This document shows, piece after piece, positions 27,684 to 35,460 of a stretch of 64,000 nucleotides of DNA. The translations under genes and the position numbers were made by a program. Every line of letters begins with the position of its first letter. Position 1 is the stretch's first letter. The stretch spans positions 93,307-157,306 of the forward strand of contig JAGYKS010000021.1 in the NCBI GenBank assembly GCA_018401565.1. The letters run 5' to 3'. Below the pieces are notes generated by a model that was not told where the DNA came from, searched no databases, and was given only the letters and a program-made list of their open reading frames with translations. The DNA is from Acidimicrobiales bacterium (GTDB lineage: Bacteria > Actinomycetota > Acidimicrobiia > Acidimicrobiales > Acidimicrobilacustridaceae).

Positions 27684-29576
27684 ATGAACTCCTTCATTGC
27701 CATGGTGCTGATAGCCATCGCGCTCCAGTCACCACTCGCTTCCGCAGCCCCCTCTGCGGTCGCCCCGGTCAGCGTTCAAACCGCCACCGACACCGACGGG
27801 TACAACTTCATGGCCGGTGTGGGTGCGACCCGGATCGGCCGGGTGGTACGGATGGACCCGTCAACACCCACCGCCGTCCGCTCCATCGTTCGCAACGCAG
27901 TGGACGAGATCAACGGTGTATCGGGGGCGCAACTGGTGGTCGGTCCCGACACCACGGCGGGACCGACGGTCAATGAAATCGTGGTGCGGGCCCCCGAGGT
28001 GACGGTGTGCGGGCCGCTGGCAGCGGGATGTGCCAGCAACGCGATCGGCACCACCGACGGCATCGGCGTGGCCACCAACGCTCTGGTCGAGATCAAGCGC
28101 GACCTGCTGGGCTCGGGCTATGAGGTGCCGATCCTGCTGCACGAGTTGGGCCACGCCATGGGTCTGGGCCATTACGACGTTCCGTATCGAACCCAGATGC
28201 AGGTGATGTGGAACAGCGTGACACCCGACATGGTTGCGTTCAGAACCGGCGACCGCAATGGGCTGGCGGCGCTCACGGCGCCGTTTGCCAACCCGAACGT
28301 CACCGGCAACATTGACACTGTCCGACAGACACCCCAGGGCATCCGGGTCATCGGATGGACACTCGACCTTGATGACCCCGGACCCGCACTGGCGGTGAGT
28401 GGCACCCTCAACTCAGTACTGGCGGCATCAGGGACCGCCGACCTGTACCGTCCCGACGTGGGGGCAGCATTCCCCGGGGCTGGCAACCTGCACGGCTTCG
28501 ACCTGCTGGTGCCCACGCCGGCCAACGAGGGCGTGGCCAGCATCTGTGTGGATGCAGTCGGGAACCGTGACCAGCAGGTGGGTGTGGCATGCCGCAACCT
28601 CACCGTGTCGCACCGACCCACCGGAAGCCTGGACGCGGCCCGACAAAATGGCCCCAACGCTGTGCGGGTCTCGGGCTGGGCGCTCGATCCCGATACTGCC
28701 GGCGCCATCGGCGTCCACATCTACGTCAACGGCCGGTTCATCCGGGCCGACGTTGCCAACCGGCCCCGCCCCGACGTGGAAGCCGTGTACCGCGGCTACG
28801 GACCCGACCACGGGTTCAGCACCGACCTGACGGGGATACCGGGTGGGAGCAACCAGGTGTGCGCGTACGGGATCGACAGCCAGGGAGGGACCAACGCCGT
28901 GTTGGGGTGTCGGACCGTGACGGTCACATCGGGCAACCCCATTGGCAACCTGGAGGGGCCGCCAGTGAGTTGGCTGTTGCCCACGACGATCACCGGCTGG
29001 ACACTCGACCCCGACACCGCCTCACCCATTGACGTCCACCTGTACGTTGACGGCAGGTGGGGTGGATCGGCCCGGGCCGATCTCCAGCGTCGCGATGTTG
29101 GTGCTGCGTTCCCCGGCTTTGGCGATGCCCACGGATTTGCCGTTGCCCTGCCAAAGCTGCGGGCCGGATCACACCGGGGCTGCGTCTTCGCCATCAACGT
29201 GGGGCCAGGTTCAACCAACCCACTGCTTGGATGCCGCAACTTCACCATTCCCGGCGGAGTGCCCTTCGGCAACTTCGAGCAGGCGAGGGTTGTTGACGGT
29301 CGACTGTCGGCGGTGGGGTGGACCATTGACCCGGACACGGCCTCACCCATCAGCGTGCATCTCTACGTGGACGGAAGATTCGTGTCCTCGCAGATTGCCG
29401 ATCGTTCCCGACCCGACGTGGCGCTGGCATTCCCCGGGTACGAGGATCGTCACGGCTTTGCCGTTCCACTCGACGCCGTCGGGCCGGGCCTTCGCACCGT
29501 GTGCATCTACGCCATCAACGTGGCCACTGGCACCTACAACCCCCAACTGGGGTGCAAGCAGGTTGCCGTCACCTGA
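27684..29576 (+). CDS. Secreted zinc metalloprotease with four C-terminal repeats
   Basis: About 630 residues. The signal peptide is MNSFIAMVLIAIALQSPLAS. The catalytic domain has HELGHAMGLGH at residue ~153, the full HExxHxxGxxH zincin motif of metzincins (matrixin-like). From residue ~210 come four repeats of about 105 residues, each opening with G-N/S-L/I-D/E and containing GWTLDPDTASPIDVHLYVDG, RPDVGAAFPG, HGF and CxYAIN-type blocks. Such repeats occur in many actinobacterial exoproteins, probably wall- or polymer-binding. The ATG at 27684 is the start nearest the signal; longer starts lack a signal. The target is unknown. Confidence 0.82.
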   Translation: MNSFIAMVLIAIALQSPLASAAPSAVAPVSVQTATDTDGYNFMAGVGATRIGRVVRMDPSTPTAVRSIVRNAVDEINGVSGAQLVVGPDTTAGPTVNEIVVRAPEVTVCGPLAAGCASNAIGTTDGIGVATNALVEIKRDLLGSGYEVPILLHELGHAMGLGHYDVPYRTQMQVMWNSVTPDMVAFRTGDRNGLAALTAPFANPNVTGNIDTVRQTPQGIRVIGWTLDLDDPGPALAVSGTLNSVLAASGTADLYRPDVGAAFPGAGNLHGFDLLVPTPANEGVASICVDAVGNRDQQVGVACRNLTVSHRPTGSLDAARQNGPNAVRVSGWALDPDTAGAIGVHIYVNGRFIRADVANRPRPDVEAVYRGYGPDHGFSTDLTGIPGGSNQVCAYGIDSQGGTNAVLGCRTVTVTSGNPIGNLEGPPVSWLLPTTITGWTLDPDTASPIDVHLYVDGRWGGSARADLQRRDVGAAFPGFGDAHGFAVALPKLRAGSHRGCVFAINVGPGSTNPLLGCRNFTIPGGVPFGNFEQARVVDGRLSAVGWTIDPDTASPISVHLYVDGRFVSSQIADRSRPDVALAFPGYEDRHGFAVPLDAVGPGLRTVCIYAINVATGTYNPQLGCKQVAVT

Positions 29577-29814
29577 CCAGTGCCAGCACCGTCACCACAG
29601 CGGCCACCACCGCAGTCAGGGCACCCAACAGCATCACCATGCGCCCCAACCGGTAGCCCAGGTTCTGCCCACGGGCAGGCGACGGGCCGAGTGCGACAAC
29701 ATTGCCGCACATCACAAAGCCCACACCCAGCAGCACCGCCGCCGCCGCCCACACCATCCACAGGGACCACGTCGCCTGAGGTTCGCTTGCCACCGCAATA
29801 ACGTCCATCACCAT
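29569..29814 (-). CDS. Small two-helix membrane protein
   Basis: 81 residues. Two hydrophobic helices (SLWMVWAAAAVLLGVGFVMC and RMVMLLGALTAVVAAVVTVL) are linked by a basic loop. The ATG at 29814 is preferred because AGGAC stands eight bases before it; the ATG at 29808 also fits. Its 3' end overlaps the 3' end of the convergent metalloprotease gene by 8 bases. Function unknown. Confidence 0.55.
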   Translation of the reverse strand: MVMDVIAVASEPQATWSLWMVWAAAAVLLGVGFVMCGNVVALGPSPARGQNLGYRLGRMVMLLGALTAVVAAVVTVLALVR

Positions 29815-29915
29815 CCCGCCTGTCCTGATCTCAGCCACCATCCCACCCGCTCGCCAAGGGTGGTTTATAACATCTACAATACTAGCGTAACACGCAGGTG
29901 TCTGCTGCACATTCC

Positions 29916-29966
29916 TTGACAATGCCGCTACTTGCTATTGACATGTTTCATGTCAATACCTACCGT
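29916..29966 (+). promoter_or_regulatory. Promoter with palindromic operator upstream of the lipoprotein/DinB unit
   Basis: ATTGACATG and CATGTCAAT (29937-29945 and 29949-29957) form a perfect 9-bp inverted repeat with a 3-base centre. The left arm contains TTGACA (29938-29943), and 17 bases later lies TACCGT (29961-29966), an acceptable actinobacterial -10 (TAnnnT). So the operator covers the -35. A second TTGACA at 29916 has no matching -10. The A+T-rich stretch 29865-29890 lies just upstream. Confidence 0.6.
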
Positions 29967-29972
29967 TCGGTT

Positions 29973-30215
29973 ATGCCCAGATTTCCGGCGCGACCGTTAC
30001 CTGCCGCTGTGGCCGTCGCCGTCGCGTGCATGGCCATCACACTGGTCGGCTGCGGCTCAGGCAGTGCGAACCCGTCCCCTGCAGCTGGTGGCACTTCTGC
30101 CAGCGATCCCCTGACCGATGACTCCACCGTCACCGGCGCCGTTGGCCTGCGTGCCGACGACGTGGTGTCCAGCTTCGTCGACGGCACGCACGTGCTCGAA
30201 CCGGCTGGCACCTGA
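29973..30215 (+). CDS. Very short lipoprotein
   Basis: 80 residues from ATG 29973. The signal peptide (AAVAVAVACMAITLVGC) has lipobox LVGC, leaving a mature part of about 50 residues, rich in Ser, Asp and Val, ending LRADDVVSSFVDGTHVLEPA. No family is recognised. It sits 6 bases behind the putative -10 and 27 bases ahead of the DinB-like gene, which has its own AAGGAGCTGACC ribosome site. The two probably share the operator-controlled promoter. Confidence 0.6.
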   Translation: MPRFPARPLPAAVAVAVACMAITLVGCGSGSANPSPAAGGTSASDPLTDDSTVTGAVGLRADDVVSSFVDGTHVLEPAGT

Positions 30216-30242
30216 CCCGATCCCCCCATCAAGGAGCTGACC

Positions 30243-30809
30243 ATGACCGAACTCATCATCGACTCGCTACAGCGACGCATGGCCGCCATGCACGGCCTGT
30301 ACTACCAGGCCACCGGTTCAATGGACATCAGTCATGTCAATCACGTCGAGCGTGATGGCATCCTCCCGATCGCCTTTTCCCTGTTCCATTACACAAACAT
30401 GGAGGATGCGTCGTTCATGCTCATCACCGGCGTCGCACCGGTGTGGAACGACGACTGGCAGTCCCGGGTGCAGGTGGCGGTGAACGATCACGGCAAGCAC
30501 CGCACCGTGGACGAAATGGTGCACCAACGCATCGGCAACTACGAGGCGTTCTGCGACTACCAACGCACCGTGTTCGACCGCACCGAGGCCCACCTCGCCG
30601 ACCTGGCTCCAGCCGAGCTGACCCGAGTCGTGATTCAGCGCCCATTCCCCCCGCAGATCGACACCACCTACAGCGCTCGCGTGGCCGGCCCCGAGGGGAT
30701 CACCGTTCTCGATGCATTCGAATGCTGGCTCTACCAGCACGGCCTGCGTCACATGGGTGAGATCGAGTTGGGACGCAGCTTCGTGGGTCTCAGCGGCATG
30801 ACGAGCTAA
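30243..30809 (+). CDS. DinB-superfamily protein
   Basis: About 188 residues, all-helical. Likely metal-ligand histidines lie in SLFHYTNMED (about residue 49) and in the C-terminal YQHGLRHMGEIELGRSFVGL, the typical last helix of DinB/YfiT four-helix proteins. These include thiol-S-transferases and metal-dependent hydrolases, often induced by stress. ATG 30243 follows AAGGAGCTGACC. It is expressed with the short lipoprotein from the promoter at 29916-29966. The family call is moderate; the substrate is unknown. Confidence 0.6.
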   Translation: MTELIIDSLQRRMAAMHGLYYQATGSMDISHVNHVERDGILPIAFSLFHYTNMEDASFMLITGVAPVWNDDWQSRVQVAVNDHGKHRTVDEMVHQRIGNYEAFCDYQRTVFDRTEAHLADLAPAELTRVVIQRPFPPQIDTTYSARVAGPEGITVLDAFECWLYQHGLRHMGEIELGRSFVGLSGMTS

Positions 30810-30880
30810 GTCGTCTGGCGGGATCGCTGCCGTACGGGTTCCTGCCACCCATCACGAGTTGGCGGCTACCGGATCAATCG

Positions 30881-31595
30881 TCATCGTCGCCTCACGTCGC
30901 CATCGCCTTCGTCGTCGGATAGACCCGGGGTTGCGCGCAATCCGGCGACCAGTGCGTTGCGCTCATCGTCGGTCAATCGTGCTTCGGGGTGCAGGCCGAA
31001 CCGGGTGAAGTACGCCGGCGGCATGGATCCGTCGAGGATCACCTCCACAGATTCCTCAGCCTCGCCCGGATTGGTGGCGAACTCGGAATAGTTCACCTCG
31101 TCACGACCTTGGTTGACGTGCTGCTCAATGGCCCACGAAATCGGGGCGATCGACGCGTAGGCGGGGTACTCCACCTCGTTGGAATGACACCCGTAGCAGG
31201 CACGCACCATCAGGTCGCGGGTCCGGCGGTTGCCCACGCCGGCTCGCCGGTCACCGGCGGGTTGCTGTGGGCCCGCCCGTAGGGAACGGCCTGATGGCCA
31301 CGGCCACCACCACCGTGGCAACCGCCACCGAACCCATCACCAACATCGCGGCACTGCCGCCGCGTCGGTGCCGCCAAACCGCCGCCACCACCAGCGTCAC
31401 CACCAGCACCGATGCCAGCAGCGCCACCACAATTCCGGGCGAGATTCCGGTCAGCGATGCGAACACCACGAAACCGGCCACCCCACATGCGAGTCCACCG
31501 ACGACGACAAGCAGGGCCCATCGCCATGGGCGTTTCGATCCGCGTGCATCAGCCGGTGGCGAACCCGGGGCCGGCACAGCGGCATCGTTGCTCAA
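30881..31595 (-). CDS. Membrane haem-binding (c-type) protein; two frame breaks near 31270 and 31215
   Basis: From ATG 31595 three helices appear (RWALLVVVGGLACGVAGFVV, SPGIVVALLASVLVVTLVVA and SAAMLVMGSVAVATVVVAVA). Two single-base losses then move the frame twice: NPPVTGEPAWATAGPAT, and then RDLMVRACYGCHSNEVEYPA with the covalent haem site CYGCH. The rest is the haem-binding domain with VNYSEF, SMPPAYFTRFGLHPEARLTD and an acidic tail. This is the DUF/Haem_bd type that is exposed outside and binds c-type haem. Its start overlaps the TauD stop by 4 bases (ATGA). Confidence 0.7.
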
Positions 31596-32452
31596 AACGG
31601 CCGATCTCCGGCGATGGTGACCCTGCGCATGTGGCGACGATGGCCGCGATAGTCAAACATCGCGTAGTGCTGGACGCTGCGGTTGTCCCACATGGCCACC
31701 GACCCGGGCTGCCACGCAAACCGGCACGTGAACCGCTCTTCAACGGCGTGTCGCATCAGGAAATGGAGCAATGCGTTCGACTCTGCGCCGTGCATGCCCT
31801 TGATGCGGGTGGTGAACGCCCCGTTCACATACAGGGCCTTGCGACCGCTCACCGGATGGGTCCTGACCACTGGGTGCTCGACACTGGCGGCCACAGCGGT
31901 ATCGGCGTCTTTGGTGCGCACCGAACGGGCCTTGGTGGAATAGCCGCCAGTGCCGTACTGGCGCCCAGGCGAGTGCACGGCAACCAACCCGTCGATGACC
32001 TGTTTCATGGTGTCGGACAGGGCGTCGTAGGCGGCGTGCTGGTCGGCGAACAGCGTGTCACCACCGTACGGCGGCACCTCGACGGCGTACAGCACAGAAC
32101 CCAGATCGGGGCGCTCGAGAAACGTGACGTCGGTGTGCCACCCCCCACCGAAATTGACCTCGTCGTCGGGTTCGGTGATCACCTCGATGACCTCGGGCGA
32201 ACTCTCCATGCCAGCCACGTAGGGATGGGTGTCCAGGGGTCCAAACCGGCTGGCGAACGCCATCTGTGCCGCCGGGGTGAGCTCCTGGTCACGAAAGAAC
32301 AACACGTGGTGCTTCACCAGGGCCGCCTCGAGCGCCACCACCGTGGTGTCGTCGAGTTCAACGGAGAGATCCACCCCCGACACCACGGCCCCAAGGGTTC
32401 CCGACACCGGGACCACGTCGGGGGCGGGGGCAGGGGATAACGAGATGTCCAT
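31592..32452 (-). CDS. TauD/TfdA-family 2-oxoglutarate dioxygenase
   Basis: About 286 residues. The Fe(II) facial triad is HTD in FGGGWHTDVTFLERP and the distal His in WDNRSVQHYAMFDYRGH, with the 2-oxoglutarate Arg in HRRHMRRVTI. Chemistry is Fe(II)/2-oxoglutarate oxidation of a small organic acid or ester; taurine, alkyl sulfates and 2,4-D are known family substrates. Nothing here decides which. ATG 32452 is clean. It is the first gene of a two-gene unit with the haem-binding membrane protein. Confidence 0.88.
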   Translation of the reverse strand: MDISLSPAPAPDVVPVSGTLGAVVSGVDLSVELDDTTVVALEAALVKHHVLFFRDQELTPAAQMAFASRFGPLDTHPYVAGMESSPEVIEVITEPDDEVNFGGGWHTDVTFLERPDLGSVLYAVEVPPYGGDTLFADQHAAYDALSDTMKQVIDGLVAVHSPGRQYGTGGYSTKARSVRTKDADTAVAASVEHPVVRTHPVSGRKALYVNGAFTTRIKGMHGAESNALLHFLMRHAVEERFTCRFAWQPGSVAMWDNRSVQHYAMFDYRGHRRHMRRVTIAGDRPF

Positions 32453-32559
32453 GGCCCAAACCTACCGGCACACCAGACCCTCCGCCGCGAACCCGAGCCG
32501 GTGGTCGGCCATGGCAGCGCTACCATGTGCGCCACCTGCTGCCGCTTGGAGATCGTCGC

Positions 32560-33630
32560 ATGGGCACCGTCACACCACTCGCCGCCACCTACGATCAGGC
32601 CCGGTCCCGATTCGTCGCCGGAGCCAACGCTGCGGGGGCAACCGTCACCACCCACGCCCACCACCTGACGGGACCCGACGGAGGCGAACTCGCCATCGAC
32701 GTGGCCGATCTCGGACCCGCCGACGCATCCGATGTGGTGTTGGTGGTGTCGGGCACCCATGGGGTCGAGGGATTCGCCGGCTCGGCGTTGCAGTCGCAGT
32801 GGCTGAGCGACGCCACCGCCGACCGGCCCGACGGCACCCGTCTGGTGATGGTCCACGCCCTCAACCCGTTCGGATTTGCGTGGGTGCAGCGGGTCAACGA
32901 GGACAACGTCGACCTCAACCGCAACTTCATCGACTGGAACCAGCCGCTACCCGCCAACCCGGACTACGACCTACTCATCGCCGACCTGGTCCCCGACACA
33001 TGGGACGAGCAAACCCAGCAGCGCACAACGGCATCGTTGCTCGAACACATGAAACGGCTGGGCGCTGCCCAGGCGAAGTCGGTGATCAGCCGGGGGCAGT
33101 ACTCCCAACCCCACGGCATCTTCTACGGAGGTAGCGGTCCGACCTGGTCGAACCGCTGGATGAGGACATGGCTACCGGCCGAACTCGCCCGATGCCGCCG
33201 ACTGGTGGTCATCGACCTGCACACCGGACTCGGCCCCTGGGGGCACGGTGAGTTCATCGTCCATCTCGGCAGCACCGACCCGGCCCACCAGCGAGCAGCC
33301 GCACTGTGGGGTGAGGTGAGGTCACCGACCGACGGGAACTCCGTCAGCACACTGTTGACCGGAGACTGGCTGGACGCCCTCGACGGCATGCTTGCCGGAA
33401 CCGAGATCACCAGCACCGCCCTCGAGTTCGGCACCGTCGACCCTGCGACGGTGGTGCAGGCTCTGCGGGCTGATGCCTGGCTTCACGCCCATGGCAACCC
33501 GACCGGCCCCGACGCTCCCGGCATCAGGGCCGAGGTCCGGGCCGCCTTTGCCGACGACGATCCATCATGGATTGCGACGCTGTGGGAACAATTTGAGCGG
33601 GCCATGGCTGCGGCGCTGCAGCGGCCCTGA
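32560..33630 (+). CDS. DUF2817 zinc carboxypeptidase-like protein
   Basis: About 356 residues with the M14-like fold of DUF2817. VVLVVSGTHGVEGFAGSALQ carries the HxxE metal pair, NVDLNRNFIDWN the substrate Arg/Asn loop, and VVIDLHTGLGPWGHGEF the later His. The final catalytic Glu would be in TSTALEFGTVD. It lacks a signal peptide, so it is probably cytosolic. The ATG at 32560 follows TTGGAG, and is preferred to earlier starts. The natural peptide substrate is unknown. Confidence 0.83.
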   Translation: MGTVTPLAATYDQARSRFVAGANAAGATVTTHAHHLTGPDGGELAIDVADLGPADASDVVLVVSGTHGVEGFAGSALQSQWLSDATADRPDGTRLVMVHALNPFGFAWVQRVNEDNVDLNRNFIDWNQPLPANPDYDLLIADLVPDTWDEQTQQRTTASLLEHMKRLGAAQAKSVISRGQYSQPHGIFYGGSGPTWSNRWMRTWLPAELARCRRLVVIDLHTGLGPWGHGEFIVHLGSTDPAHQRAAALWGEVRSPTDGNSVSTLLTGDWLDALDGMLAGTEITSTALEFGTVDPATVVQALRADAWLHAHGNPTGPDAPGIRAEVRAAFADDDPSWIATLWEQFERAMAAALQRP

Positions 33631-33660
33631 GCATGGCTCCGGCGCTGCAGCGACCCTGAG
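33603..33660. repeat. 29-bp tandem duplication across the DUF2817 stop codon
   Basis: Two copies (33603-33631 and 33632-33660) differ at only a few bases. Copy 1 contains the stop TGA; copy 2 would encode the same last residues again (MAPALQRP plus stop). The tail of the gene was evidently copied. Confidence 0.85.
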
Positions 33661-33973
33661 CCCGACTGAGGTCCCACTGGGGGCGAAAACCTCAGCGGTC
33701 GGTGGTCTGGCAAGGATGAAGCTGTGAGCGCAACACCGTGGCAACGGCCAACTGGCTGCGCAGGGTGTGACTTGGTGAACCTCTGGGATCGGAGCATGTC
33801 CATGCGACCAGTGGTTCCAAGGGGTGATGGTGTGTACATGGGGGTCCTCCACGGGGTGGTTGTCCTGATCCCGCCAACCTAGGGACATCCCATGTCAGGC
33901 ATGTTTCGTGGTGACGAAGGCACGATCACGGCTTGCTGTCCGCATCACAGGCAATCCGGAAGGTCACTCACGG
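33631..33973. other. 343-bp gap between convergent genes
   Basis: I see no gene here. It holds the second copy of the 29-bp duplication and a possible hairpin: CTGAGGT at 33666-33672 pairs with ACCTCAG at 33689-33695 (16-base loop), 36 bases after the DUF2817 stop. It could help end transcription, but no T-run follows. Confidence 0.45.
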
Positions 33974-35368
33974 TCACACCAGCAGTGACCCCACCATCAC
34001 CACAGCTCCCACGCCCACGACCACCCACAGTGCACGGCGGGTCAGGCGATGGCGATCGGCCAGCATCGCCAGTCCGGCAACAAGAACCGGCGCCAGAGCC
34101 AGCCCATAGCGGGGGTGGATGTACGACAACGCTGAACCCTTGGCCATCCAGTGCTGGAGATTGAGCACCACTGCACCCATCATCAGGCTCACCACCACCG
34201 ACACACCGACAGGCACCCCCAGCCACCGCAGGTCACGGACCCGACCAAGGCGCACGTCCTGCCGCAGGCGCACGGCGGCGCCAGCTCCCGTGGCCACCAG
34301 ACCCACCGGGACAAGCAACAGCACGAGATCGGTCACCCAATGCCACACCTCCACAACAACGCCCGGTGACTCAATGGACCGTCGCACCGGATCACCGGTG
34401 GGAGGCAGGGTATCCAAGGCCGTCGAGACGATGACCCCGAGCGGAAAGCCTTCAGTGACCACGTCCCCGGGGACGGGATCGACATAGTCGCCATCGGGGG
34501 CGCGAAGCGTCTGCACCCCGAGCCATGCCGCCTGGGCCAGGGTGAACCCCACAGCCAGTGTCATCGCTGCCACCAGCAGTCGCCGGCGTTGAGGCCCTGG
34601 GGCCCGCCACACCAGCGCCACCCCACCATGATCAGCACCGCAGCCGCCGCAGCCGGGAACGTCACCACCTTGGTCAGCCCGGCAACCACTCCGACGGCAC
34701 CCACGCACCAGCACCGGCACCCGGGCCGTCACCGAACGCAGGGCCACCCACACCAGTGCGGCCCCAACCACACCGAGTGCGGCGTCGTTGCTCACGATCG
34801 AACTGGTGTGCAGCACCAGCGGGAGCAAGCCCAGCAACACCCCGGCGGCACGAGCGGTACTGCGGCGCACACCCAGCTGGCGAGCCACGGCGTACACACC
34901 CGCCATGGCGCCAGCCAACCACAGCACACCCACGAGTCGGGCGGCGTTGACGAAGCTCTCCACCGGAGCCACCCACTGCACCGCCAACGCTCCCGCAGCC
35001 GTGATTGCGTAGTACAGCGGGGCGTGGAAATGGTTGTAGTTGACCCCGAAAGCCGAGTAGGTGACCGGGTCGTTCGGCACCGAGTCACACGGCGGGACAT
35101 ACATGAACTCGCCCCATGCCGACTGACGGCACGACCACTCCCTGAGAATCTCAGGGGCGATGGTGGCGCCCCGGATCACCAGATCACCGTTGGCGATGCG
35201 CCACACCCAATCGGCATGGGTGGGCTCGTCGAACACCGACATGCGCTCGTCGCCCAAAGCGCTGAGGGGTACCAACACCGCCGACACAGCAACAAACAAC
35301 ATCAGCGTGATGGCAAGAGACCACCTCGCCCGGGTCGTTGCTTCCTGATCGTTGGCGATGTCGACCAT
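33974..35368 (-). CDS. Multi-spanning GT-C/DUF2142-like membrane protein (two compensating frame breaks)
   Basis: About 464 residues with roughly nine hydrophobic helices. The N-terminal extracytoplasmic loop after helix 1 has FDEPTHADWVWRIANGD, like the acidic first loop of GT-C glycosyltransferases and DUF2142 proteins. The continuous frame between about 34600 and 34710 reads as non-hydrophobic Cys/Arg-rich nonsense, while the next frame there gives VGAVGVVAGLTKVVTFPAAA then AAVLIMVGW, a clear pair of helices. So two indels cancel each other. The enzyme would move sugar from a lipid carrier, if it is a GT-C. ATG 35368 is the start. Confidence 0.65.
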   Translation of the reverse strand: MVDIANDQEATTRARWSLAITLMLFVAVSAVLVPLSALGDERMSVFDEPTHADWVWRIANGDLVIRGATIAPEILREWSCRQSAWGEFMYVPPCDSVPNDPVTYSAFGVNYNHFHAPLYYAITAAGALAVQWVAPVESFVNAARLVGVLWLAGAMAGVYAVARQLGVRRSTARAAGVLLGLLPLVLHTSSIVSNDAALGVVGAALVWVALRSVTARVPVLVRGCRRSGCRADQGGDVPGCGGCGADHGGVALVWRAPGPQRRRLLVAAMTLAVGFTLAQAAWLGVQTLRAPDGDYVDPVPGDVVTEGFPLGVIVSTALDTLPPTGDPVRRSIESPGVVVEVWHWVTDLVLLLVPVGLVATGAGAAVRLRQDVRLGRVRDLRWLGVPVGVSVVVSLMMGAVVLNLQHWMAKGSALSYIHPRYGLALAPVLVAGLAMLADRHRLTRRALWVVVGVGAVVMVGSLLV

Positions 35369-35460
35369 TGAACGCCACCCTATCCAGACGATCTCTGATG
35401 ATCACCGCGCCCACCCGCTACGGTTCCCCTTTTCGCGCATGAGCCCGGGGGGACCGATTG

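Noticed and set aside
29916-29921. TTGACA at 29916 as the main -35
   Set aside because: No TAnnnT stands 16-18 bases downstream; the copy at 29938 fits better.
33631-33973. A gene on either strand in this gap
   Set aside because: Short frames there lack ribosome sites, codon bias and recognisable sequence.
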